Source: Anaerolineae bacterium (GTDB lineage: Bacteria > Chloroflexota > Anaerolineae > Aggregatilineales > Aggregatilineaceae). From it: a stretch of DNA of 54,181 nucleotides. The stretch covers positions 1 through 54,181 of the forward strand of contig JAFGHR010000107.1 of NCBI GenBank assembly GCA_016930015.1, in the 5' to 3' direction. The notes under the pieces are model-generated. The model was not told where the DNA came from. It did no database searches and saw nothing but the letters and a program-made list of their open reading frames with translations. Shown piece after piece: positions 43,801-49,675 of the stretch. The stretch's first letter is position 1. Each line of letters begins with the position of its first letter. The translations under genes were made by a program, and so were the position numbers.

Positions 43801-45081
43801 TGGCGACCGTTCACGCTCATCGATTGGCGACTGGGCCACCGCATCCAACACTTCACCGAACGCTTCCGCGTCAGTATGGCCATGATCGGTAGCGAGAAAC
43901 TGGCGCACGCCCGGCAAATCCTGCGTGGGCACGGTCGGCGTATCACCGGGCTGAGGCGGTGGTTCGCTGGCCAACTTGGCCAAAATCTGCGACGGCGGCG
44001 GCGTGTCCCGCGCCGTCCAACCGTGACGCGCGATCAACTCGTCTAACATGTCGGTGTTCACAAGTCCCTGTGTCGGGGCTGTCGCCAGGTCATCGTCGAG
44101 CATGGCCGTTTCAGCAGAATCGGCCTCATCGTGAAAACGCACGGTGCCCGAACCCTGGGCGGGGAACATCTCGGTCGATTTTTCATACGCGTCGTCGTCA
44201 AGCCGCCGGGTTTGGGCCGCGTTTTCGTCGTCCAGCGGCGGCAGTAGAGCCGTGCCATATGGTTCTTCCGGCGCACCGTCCAGCGGCGGCAGCGGGGCCG
44301 TGCCATACGGCTCACGTTGCAGTTGATCGGTCTGGCTGGCCTCTAGCGCCTCAAATTCCGCCAGGATCGCGGCCCTGTCGGGCGCATCCGGCGGCGTAAT
44401 ATACGGTTCCTCGAAGCTCACTACTTCAGCGTTCGCCGCCTCATCCGAAAACGCCTCAGCCGGCGGGTAGTCCGGTTCATCGCTGAACGACTGGTCCTCA
44501 ACCGCGCCGCTGCCCTGACGCACCCGGTTCAAGAACTGTGTCGCCGATAGATCGCCATTCTCAGATGCAAACCCAAAATCTTCGAACAGGCGATCCAGGT
44601 CTGCCTGGTCGAGTATGTGGGAGGGCTGTTTGGCGGGTTGTTTGGATGGCGTTCCTGAGTCCATCAGGTGACGAAGCGCCGCAGGCATTTGAGGGGCGAC
44701 AAAATCATCCGCCGGTCCGGCAGCTATGTCTGACGCGTTGCGAATGAACGGAACCAGGTTCCGGGCGGTATAAGGTTTGTCGATATCACCCTGTACATCA
44801 AGCTGGCGGGCATATTCCCGCTCGCGCTGGTTTTTGGGGCAGACAACGACCGGTAGATTGGGCTGTAACCGGCGTAATTCACCGATCAGGCGCCCCGGCT
44901 CAACATCAGAAATGCCAAAGGCAACCACCGCCACGTCGTGTGTCGCCCGCTGGAGCGCATCGACCGCGGCTTCACCTGTTGCCGATACGCTGACAGTGAA
45001 CTCGCCCGTCGCTTCTAACGCCTGCTTAATGCCAACCATAAACCCGATATCGGGGTCGATTATGAGAACTTGTGTAGGCAT
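40768..45081 (-). CDS. Giant multidomain protein: degenerate receiver, acidic linker, roadblock/LC7-like domain, dead IS200/TnpA-like domain
   Basis: 1437 residues. Residues 1-120 look like a CheY receiver with Lys in DIDKPYT, but the phospho-Asp strand reads VAVVAFGIS, so the acceptor Asp is missing. Residues about 150-1130 are low-complexity and strongly acidic. Residues 1136-1244 (FSLESSAQAIMLSRQGRVLA ... FLLYSSQVEENMVLSMVF) fit a roadblock/LC7-like dimer fold. Residues 1318-1437 match the Y1 transposase layout (YTCLWIPY ... IEEVDIQPEYITLSVEIP ... VWTGGYFV ... ARFITYQ); the HUH motif is YIT and the catalytic Tyr helix reads FITYQ. Transposition is not expected. TTGCCG-N17-TACAAT precedes it. 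A signalling or DNA/RNA-binding scaffold is inferred. Confidence 0.72.
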   Translation of the reverse strand: MPTQVLIIDPDIGFMVGIKQALEATGEFTVSVSATGEAAVDALQRATHDVAVVAFGISDVEPGRLIGELRRLQPNLPVVVCPKNQREREYARQLDVQGDIDKPYTARNLVPFIRNASDIAAGPADDFVAPQMPAALRHLMDSGTPSKQPAKQPSHILDQADLDRLFEDFGFASENGDLSATQFLNRVRQGSGAVEDQSFSDEPDYPPAEAFSDEAANAEVVSFEEPYITPPDAPDRAAILAEFEALEASQTDQLQREPYGTAPLPPLDGAPEEPYGTALLPPLDDENAAQTRRLDDDAYEKSTEMFPAQGSGTVRFHDEADSAETAMLDDDLATAPTQGLVNTDMLDELIARHGWTARDTPPPSQILAKLASEPPPQPGDTPTVPTQDLPGVRQFLATDHGHTDAEAFGEVLDAVAQSPIDERERSPDDQAFHDLVDSMRPVDDSGAQYNGLDDLLVSIARDVSETEAEFYSAGTSDVLDQVLDVIRYGTGLLSLPDESEDDSAEMDDSTIADAISGLFDPAFESVLAALAGEQVDDDFEETTYGTNEREGGLDMLTPLSADQFFMDDLDITAAEDSPSWLLAYESEGIEPPVTARDRPDDQAPGDLLPFPEPPVSAEDSSSYPATAALSAVSGDEEKFSLDDLLHSLEGDLPLSTARRPNLKPLPSWGQDALGGAVSADSRDIEAMFDRFEGASLVETPSEVPGADLPDDFELVETEVMVDVPRVSADDTRPSETFVVTQETPSEPAYGEGVTADVTPDDDDDNLEELLEKVDAYLAREDGHADRQAEDEQVEAEFDELFGAFEESTGQARDAGAQPDEPEPPAEALSVRDQENMPGESSLTEPADLDMLLDDMQPDDTPVDLSELLAQDYEFEPPERDAIDLGQLFEEAGDDLPEEDADDFTFELPDDDGESQGDMLTLSDLLAMADMPVEADDVDMDGADAAGAYGESVDHSLFRAQIEEAFYAGIQQERSAGDDDVPVVGLGVDEPVDDLVSDLASELASGLGGDYDELAAMPPADSDTFEVESAPEDEPVYAEDDAVEVYDAVYDDVYDAETYALEDSIPEGELEDEDTQRAHLLIEEDLIEVSAEEAALMITGQMPAVDLPADESGEADEAESAGEPVAPVDEDDDEVLAQAAVQLTQFSLESSAQAIMLSRQGRVLAHAGDLLDVARQRLFEIVENAWRSSSGTSGSLIRFIHLPEAGEFLLYSSQVEENMVLSMVFHAGMPVRTIRRQARRLRESLDYVPDGPVSIEAPAPVEAPSAPAVDEDEPEAARTSPSRPTDIRPPDELRAPRGVAQESVSTAESAPQEQEPAAVYTCLWIPYDPKLEMVGDFADALYHWILDVAEDEHWQIEEVDIQPEYITLSVEIPHKVLPAQAVTLFMDETARRSAEVYPDVVHGAPVWTGGYFVVDPPRELSEREIARFITYQRQAQPD

Positions 45082-45123
45082 CGATCAGCACCACCCGAAA
45101 AATCTCACTGTTTCTTAATCTCC

Positions 45124-45152
45124 ATTGTACAGTGTCCACTGCGACGCGGCAA
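45124..45152 (-). promoter_or_regulatory. Promoter of the giant multidomain gene
   Basis: Minus strand TTGCCG (45147-45152), 17-bp spacer, TACAAT (45124-45129). It is nearly identical in form to the promoter of the receiver gene at 12.0 kb (TTGCCA-N17-TACAAT). The predicted leader is about 35 nt. The palindrome array lies directly upstream. Confidence 0.6.
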
Positions 45153-45202
45153 TGGTGGTATGACCAGAAAAAACACAGCCGAGAATCATGATCCTATGCC
45201 AA

Positions 45203-45349
45203 CGAACAGCGCCCTGAGCAGGTCTGCTCATAGTGCGGAGCAGGTCTGCTCATAGTGCGGAGCAGGTCTGCTCATAGTGCGGAGCAGGTCACGCGACCTT
45301 ATCGAACAGCGCCCTGAGCAGGTCTGCTCAAATATCGAGCAGGTCGCTC
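45203..45349. repeat. Array of palindromic 22-bp iterons
   Basis: Three contiguous 22-bp units start at 45216, 45238 and 45260, each opening with GAGCAGGTCTGCTC (arms GAGCAG/CTGCTC) and ending ATAGTGCG; a partial fourth starts at 45282. A further perfect copy is at 45316-45329 and a degenerate one (GAGCAGGTCGCTC) at 45337-45349. A 28-bp block around the first palindrome (45203-45230) recurs exactly 100 bp later (45303-45330). The 22-bp period puts the sites on one face of the helix. It lies 50-200 bp upstream of the giant gene's promoter. Confidence 0.85.
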
Positions 45350-45388
45350 AAGGCGCTGAAGAATTACCTGGGTTTGTGTCAAACCCGC

Positions 45389-46078
45389 CTATTTGACCTC
45401 GCCCCCCGGCAGTCCGGCGTTGTTCCACACTGCGTCAGGATTCGGTCCCATGCTGCCGACCGGCACCCATAGATAGGTGCAGCCGAGTGATATCTTCTGG
45501 AACATGCCGGTGCTGTCCACGCCGTAGACCCACAGCGTTTGACCCGGCTTGAGCACAATCGCTGGGCTGTGTGTGACGGCGTCGGCTTTGGGCGCCCACA
45601 GCGCGATCGTTTCGACGCCCACCTGCCCCACCACCGCGCCCGGTTCACCATCCAGCGCGCCACAGCCCGCCGGGCGGAGTACGGCGTCGGGTTTAGCCCC
45701 ACATTCCACCGTGGCATAGGCCGTGTCCACCAGTCCACCGAAGTAATACAGCTCAAATTTGACCTGTGCCCCGCAGGCGACTTCCATTTCATAGTCCACC
45801 GTACCGGAATGGCTGTAGGACATGGCATAGGTAGGCATGATGGAAAAGGCGGTTTCACCTAAAAAGTAGTTCTCCCATGAAGCGACAACCCACGAGTCAT
45901 ATTTCAGGCCCGTCTCCGTTTTTTCGACCCCCTCCAAAACAACCGAAAAACCACCCGATGTCTGGGAACTGCTCACACCGGTGAAATGGTAGTTAGCAAC
46001 AAAACCAGACGCAGACGCTGTCGTAGCCAGCAGCGCAGCCAAGATCACACACACTAAAGCGACATAACGGAACTTCAT
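45389..46078 (-). CDS. Secreted protein, tandem paralog A
   Basis: 229 residues with a signal peptide (VALVCVILAALLATTASA). AAGGAGG lies 7 nt before ATG. An N-terminal domain (FTGVSSSQTSGGFSV ... FLGETAFSIMP) is followed by a second domain starting at RPAGCGALDGEPG and ending LGCTYLWVPVGSMGPNPD ... AGLPGGEVK. The second domain is nearly identical to that of paralog B, while the N-terminal domain differs substantially. Conserved Cys pairs suggest disulfides. No enzyme motif. Promoter TTGATC-N18-TATACT at 46194-46223. The palindromic iterons lie downstream instead of the hairpin seen after paralogs B and C. Confidence 0.8.
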   Translation of the reverse strand: MKFRYVALVCVILAALLATTASASGFVANYHFTGVSSSQTSGGFSVVLEGVEKTETGLKYDSWVVASWENYFLGETAFSIMPTYAMSYSHSGTVDYEMEVACGAQVKFELYYFGGLVDTAYATVECGAKPDAVLRPAGCGALDGEPGAVVGQVGVETIALWAPKADAVTHSPAIVLKPGQTLWVYGVDSTGMFQKISLGCTYLWVPVGSMGPNPDAVWNNAGLPGGEVK

Positions 46079-46193
46079 GACCGATCCTCCTTATTGTTAT
46101 ACAAATGAACTGAATCACGTGTGGGAAAAAATCACAATACGCTCCACGGTGAAAGATCGTGAATAGTGTTGAGAATAATAACCTCTCACATCC

Positions 46194-46223
46194 AGTATAC
46201 ATTATTTTTCAGCAATTGATCAA
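46194..46223 (-). promoter_or_regulatory. Promoter of secreted paralog A
   Basis: Minus strand TTGATC (46218-46223), 18-bp spacer, TATACT (46194-46199); leader of about 110 nt. It starts just beyond the terminator of paralog B, so each paralog appears to have its own promoter. Confidence 0.5.
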
Positions 46224-46245
46224 CAATTTTTTGATTATCATTCAC

Positions 46246-46276
46246 AAACACCCCGGACAGGGCGCCCAGGGTGTTT
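46246..46276 (-). terminator. Terminator of secreted paralog B
   Basis: AAACACCC pairs with GGGTGTTT around a G+C-rich 15-nt centre. Nearly the same hairpin follows paralog C (47180-47208), showing that the gene was duplicated together with its terminator. Confidence 0.65.
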
Positions 46277-46331
46277 ATTGAGTCAATATCGCGCCAGACG
46301 ATCTGACCGGCGCCGATTTCATGATTCTCGG

Positions 46332-47033
46332 TTACTTGACTTCCTGTCCCGGCAGCCCGGCGTTGTTCCACACCTTGTCGGGATTCGGACCCATGCTGCC
46401 AACCGGCACCCATAAATAGGTGCAGCCGAGTGATACCTTCTGGAACATGCCGGTGCTGTCTACGCCGTAGACCCACAGCGTTTGACCCGGCTTGAGCACA
46501 ATCGCCGGGCTGTGCGTGACGGCATCGGCTTTGGGCGCCCACAGCGCGATCGTTTCGGCGACCACCTGCCCAACCACCGCGCCCGGTTCACCATCCAGCG
46601 CGCCGCAGCCCGCCGGACGGATCACGGCGTCGGGCTTGGCCCCACAATCGACCGTGGCATAGGCTGTGTCCATCAGACCGCTCATGAAGAAATACAGCTC
46701 GAACTTAACCTGCTCGCCGCAGGGAACTTCGACTTCATAGTCCACCGTACCGGAATAGGTATCGGATATGGCGTAGTATGGCAAAATATTGAAATGGGTC
46801 ATACCTAGAAAAGTGTCACCCCAAAAAGCAACAACTGCCGAATTTGAGGACGTTACGCTGCCCACTGATTTTTCTGGCATTTCAAAATAGACTGAGAAAC
46901 TGCCCGATGTTTGGGAACTACTTACCCCGGTGAAGTAGTATGTATATAAGCCATTGTAGCCAAGTGCTGGCACAGCGACCGCCAGCAATACGACCAGGAC
47001 GACACATACCAATGCAATACGACGAACCTTCAT
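46332..47033 (-). CDS. Secreted protein, tandem paralog B
   Basis: 233 residues, signal peptide (VALVCVVLVVLLAVAVPALG), and the same AAGGAGGATCGGTC leader as paralog A. Its C-terminal 115 residues (from CGAKPDAVIRPAGCGALDGE) differ from paralog A at only a few positions, but the N-terminal part (TYYFTGVSSSQTSGSFSVYF ... SSNSAVVAFW) has diverged. This pattern of a constant C-terminal and a variable N-terminal domain may reflect selection on the exposed N-terminal face. TATAAT at 47152-47157 is its likely -10. Confidence 0.8.
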   Translation of the reverse strand: MKVRRIALVCVVLVVLLAVAVPALGYNGLYTYYFTGVSSSQTSGSFSVYFEMPEKSVGSVTSSNSAVVAFWGDTFLGMTHFNILPYYAISDTYSGTVDYEVEVPCGEQVKFELYFFMSGLMDTAYATVDCGAKPDAVIRPAGCGALDGEPGAVVGQVVAETIALWAPKADAVTHSPAIVLKPGQTLWVYGVDSTGMFQKVSLGCTYLWVPVGSMGPNPDKVWNNAGLPGQEVK

Positions 47034-47151
47034 GACCGATCCTCCTTACTCGCACAATATCGTTTATGTGAGGGATTATTGGGGAGATTTGTGTGATGGA
47101 AGGGCAGCGAACAGCAGTGAAGGGTGATAAAAGTAACACTCCCTCACCCGC

Positions 47152-47157
47152 ATTATA
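47152..47157 (-). promoter_or_regulatory. Predicted -10 box (TATAAT) of secreted paralog B
   Basis: Minus strand perfect TATAAT 119 nt upstream of ATG 47033, just after the terminator of paralog C; the -35 is weak. Confidence 0.4.
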
Positions 47158-47179
47158 CAGGATTCTGCCTGGACCTGAA

Positions 47180-47208
47180 AACACCCCGGACAGCGCGCCC
47201 AGGGTGTT
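47180..47208 (-). terminator. Terminator of secreted paralog C
   Basis: AACACCC pairs with GGGTGTT around a G+C-rich centre, 45 nt after the stop codon; sequence almost equal to the hairpin after paralog B. Confidence 0.6.
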
Positions 47209-47252
47209 CTTACGCCACACAATCTGACTGGCGAATATGGTAGGACTTCTGG

Positions 47253-47975
47253 TTATTTAACCTCACGGCCACTCGGCAGGCCGGTATTGTGCCACACATT
47301 GTCAGGATTCGGGCCCATGCTGCCGACCGGGACCCACAAGTACGCGCAGCCCAGTGATACCTTCCAGAACTGGGCGCTGCTGTCAAGGCCGTAAACCCAC
47401 AGTGTTTTGTTGGGCGAGATCACAATTGGGGGATCGTGAGTTTCCGCGCCATCTTTTGGCGCCCAAAAAGCGACCTGGTCAAAGAGCACCTGGCCGACCA
47501 CTGCGCCCGGCTCACCATCCAGCGCACCGCATCCCGGCGGGCGGACGTCCGGCGGCACAACATCTTTGGCGCAGCCGGTTGCAATCGCGGATTTGGTATC
47601 ATACATACCGCCCTCGATATACAGGATGAAATCTACCCTGGCGCCTTCGGGCACTTCCTGGTTGAACACAATCATGCCCGACCCAAGTTCCTGAACAGCC
47701 AAGACACTCGGAGGATCAAACGAATCCGAGCCGAGGAAGATTTCGCCATAATAGGCAGACACCTTAAACAATCCCCCACCATTTACAGCAGCCACTTCGC
47801 CATTCCCGTTTTCATAGACTGGGGCACTGGCGACATACGTGCCATAGGTGCAGGTGGCGCTGACACTGGAAAGGTACGGTCCGGCAGCCAGCACAGCAGA
47901 CGGAATCGCACTAATTGCTGAAATCGCAATAAGGACGGTAATAAACGCAGTAATCCCCAAACGGCGACTAACCAT
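47253..47975 (-). CDS. Secreted protein, tandem paralog C
   Basis: 240 residues from ATG 47975 (GGAGG 6 nt upstream), with a signal peptide (ITAFITVLIAISAISAIPSAVLA). Its N-terminal domain is unlike those of A and B (ATCTYGTYVASAPVYENGNG ... YYGEIFLGSDSF), but the C-terminal domain is clearly homologous (RPPGCGALDGEPGAVVGQV ... LGCAYLWVPVGSMGPNPD ... LPSGREVK). It is the most divergent member and probably the oldest branch. Function unknown; secreted or surface-associated. Confidence 0.8.
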   Translation of the reverse strand: MVSRRLGITAFITVLIAISAISAIPSAVLAAGPYLSSVSATCTYGTYVASAPVYENGNGEVAAVNGGGLFKVSAYYGEIFLGSDSFDPPSVLAVQELGSGMIVFNQEVPEGARVDFILYIEGGMYDTKSAIATGCAKDVVPPDVRPPGCGALDGEPGAVVGQVLFDQVAFWAPKDGAETHDPPIVISPNKTLWVYGLDSSAQFWKVSLGCAYLWVPVGSMGPNPDNVWHNTGLPSGREVK

Positions 47976-48119
47976 TGTGAACCTCCATATAATGTAACCA
48001 ACGATCATCAATCCGTTTGTGAGTGAGAAACAGGCGGATTACAGCCAACCTCATCCACGCACAGAGCAGATAATCTAATGATAGACCTAAATAATAGACA
48101 ACCGGCGTATTTTTTGTAT

Positions 48120-48183
48120 TAAAAATTATAAAAAATAATAAAGACCCGCAGCCCATTGACCGGTCTGGATCAACAGGCTGCGG
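48120..48183 (-). terminator. Terminator of the YTPTYT-tail gene
   Basis: CCGCAGCC pairs with GGCTGCGG (48146-48183) with an inner TTGA/TCAA stem; the minus strand continues GTCTTTATTATTTTTTATAATTTTT. A strong intrinsic terminator 32 nt past the stop codon. Confidence 0.85.
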
Positions 48184-48215
48184 CAGCATATCAAACCCTA
48201 GTTACTGGCGCCATT

Positions 48216-49469
48216 TTACGGTGTCGGCGTCAGGGTATAGAGCGCGGGGGGCTGTGGTGTGTAACTCGGCGTGTAAGTCGCCGTGTATTGGTATTGTTGG
48301 GTATAAGTCGGTGTATACTCGTACTCTTGAGTATAGGTCGGCGTGTACTCATATTCCGGCGTGTACGTTGGCGTGTACTCATATTCCGGTGTGTACGTTG
48401 GCGTGTACTCGTACTGCGGTGTATAGGTCGGTGTGTATGGCCCATCGCTGCCAGCAGGCGGCGGCGGTGCGTTCACGTAGGGCACAGCGGAGCAGTCACC
48501 CTGTACGGTCGTGGCTTCGACGGTCCCGGCTACCCAGGACGGCAGACCGTTGTAATTGACCTGCCACCACGTGTTCGACGTATTCCGTCCGATGACGGGC
48601 AGCGTCAGTCCGTCGTAAGCCGATCCGTAAACCGGGTAATTGGTGCCGGGGCCGCTGCGGATGTTAACCGGGCCGCTAAAGGCAATCTGGCACGAACCGC
48701 TGGTCTGGCTGGACGATGAATTGGCAGGTACGGCAGATGAGTCAGACGAAACGGGCGCGGTGCTCCAGGTTATGATCACGTCTGACAGACCATCACCGGG
48801 TTCGAGCGCCAGCAAAAAGGCGGTGTTGGCCGGAAGCACGACCGAAATACGCGGCAGCATACCCGGCACCAGTTCCAGGACCGTTTCGCCAGTGTCGGCG
48901 TTGACCAGTTTGATCGCCGGGAGTCCGGGCGCGGGCACCACACCTGCCGCGATGGTATCCAACACCAGCGTGGTTTGGGCGGGGTTCGCGGCCAGATCAT
49001 AACGCTGGGCGATGTTCGTCACATTCACGCGCATTTCACCGACGACCAGCGGCACCGGCGGAGTCGCCGTCGTGATGAGCTGAATCAGCATATCCCCAGT
49101 GCCGCCGGCTGCCTGCAAAACCAGCGAATACACCCCACCAGAAGGCGCGGTGTCCACCAGGTGCGCGATGTTGCCATCCGCGCCGGGAGTCAGCGGCAGC
49201 GCTGCTTGCTGGGGATCGATCAATACGGCGGTGTAGGTGAATTCGGCCAGGCGTGACAGGCGCAGCTCAAAGCCGTCACCGGCTAAAACCGTAAAGGTGC
49301 GCGTAACCGTCTGGCCGGGGGTCAGCGTGACGATCACGGGTTCGTTGGGCGGAATGTGATTGTCGCCCCCATCCTGGGCCCAAACGCGCGGTGCGAGATG
49401 GTTAATGCCACTCCACACCAACACCAGGGCGATGCTGACAACCACCAATCGTGATAAAAAATGCCTCAT
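48216..49469 (-). CDS. Secreted SH3b protein with YTPTYT-repeat C-terminal tail
   Basis: 417 residues, ATG 49469 with AGGAG 8 nt upstream. Signal peptide to about 32 (VVVSIALVLVWSGINHLAPRVWA). A PPC-like beta region (TPGQTVTRTFTVLAGDGFELRLSRL) comes first, then an SH3b domain near 280-345 (NIRSGPGTNYPVYGSAYDGLTLPVIG ... SWVAGTVEA). The last 73 residues hold six 10-residue repeats of the type YTPTYTPEYE. Such Tyr/Thr/Pro tails can be glycosylated or form fibres. No cell-wall anchor motif follows. Function unknown, likely surface adhesion or matrix. Confidence 0.85.
   Translation of the reverse strand: MRHFLSRLVVVSIALVLVWSGINHLAPRVWAQDGGDNHIPPNEPVIVTLTPGQTVTRTFTVLAGDGFELRLSRLAEFTYTAVLIDPQQAALPLTPGADGNIAHLVDTAPSGGVYSLVLQAAGGTGDMLIQLITTATPPVPLVVGEMRVNVTNIAQRYDLAANPAQTTLVLDTIAAGVVPAPGLPAIKLVNADTGETVLELVPGMLPRISVVLPANTAFLLALEPGDGLSDVIITWSTAPVSSDSSAVPANSSSSQTSGSCQIAFSGPVNIRSGPGTNYPVYGSAYDGLTLPVIGRNTSNTWWQVNYNGLPSWVAGTVEATTVQGDCSAVPYVNAPPPPAGSDGPYTPTYTPQYEYTPTYTPEYEYTPTYTPEYEYTPTYTQEYEYTPTYTQQYQYTATYTPSYTPQPPALYTLTPTP
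48258..48437 (-). repeat. Six 30-bp coding repeats (YTPTYT tail)
   Basis: Each 30-bp unit encodes YTPTYT plus a variable tetrad (PQYE, PEYE, PEYE, QEYE, QQYQ, then ATYTPSYT). High DNA identity between neighbouring units suggests recent expansion and probable length polymorphism. Confidence 0.85.
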
Positions 49470-49626
49470 GCTTCGATCTCCTGACTGCCTTGTTGTGCTA
49501 TAGCGTTTTCCTGTTGTGTGTGGATAGGTAAATATAGTATAGACAATAAAATTCATTAATGTCAAATAAATAGTAATAAAAATCTTGTGAGCAGTATGCA
49601 GCCGTGCGACAGGGGATCAACGATGG

Positions 49627-49632
49627 TATAAT
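49627..49632 (+). promoter_or_regulatory. Predicted -10 box (TATAAT) of polA
   Basis: Perfect TATAAT in GGTATAATACGC, 44 nt before ATG 49676; GCGACA 15 bp further upstream may be a poor -35. Confidence 0.5.
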
Positions 49633-49675
49633 ACGCACATCTGTTCAGATAGGATAAAACCACAGGAAGTGCCCC

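Noticed and set aside
40768-45081. Recently inserted IS200 element fused to the regulator
   Set aside because: The HUH and Tyr residues are lost, there are no element end hairpins around the domain, and codon use matches the rest of the gene.
45203-45349. CRISPR array
   Set aside because: Repeats are 22 bp and contiguous without unique spacers, palindromic throughout, and no cas gene is present.
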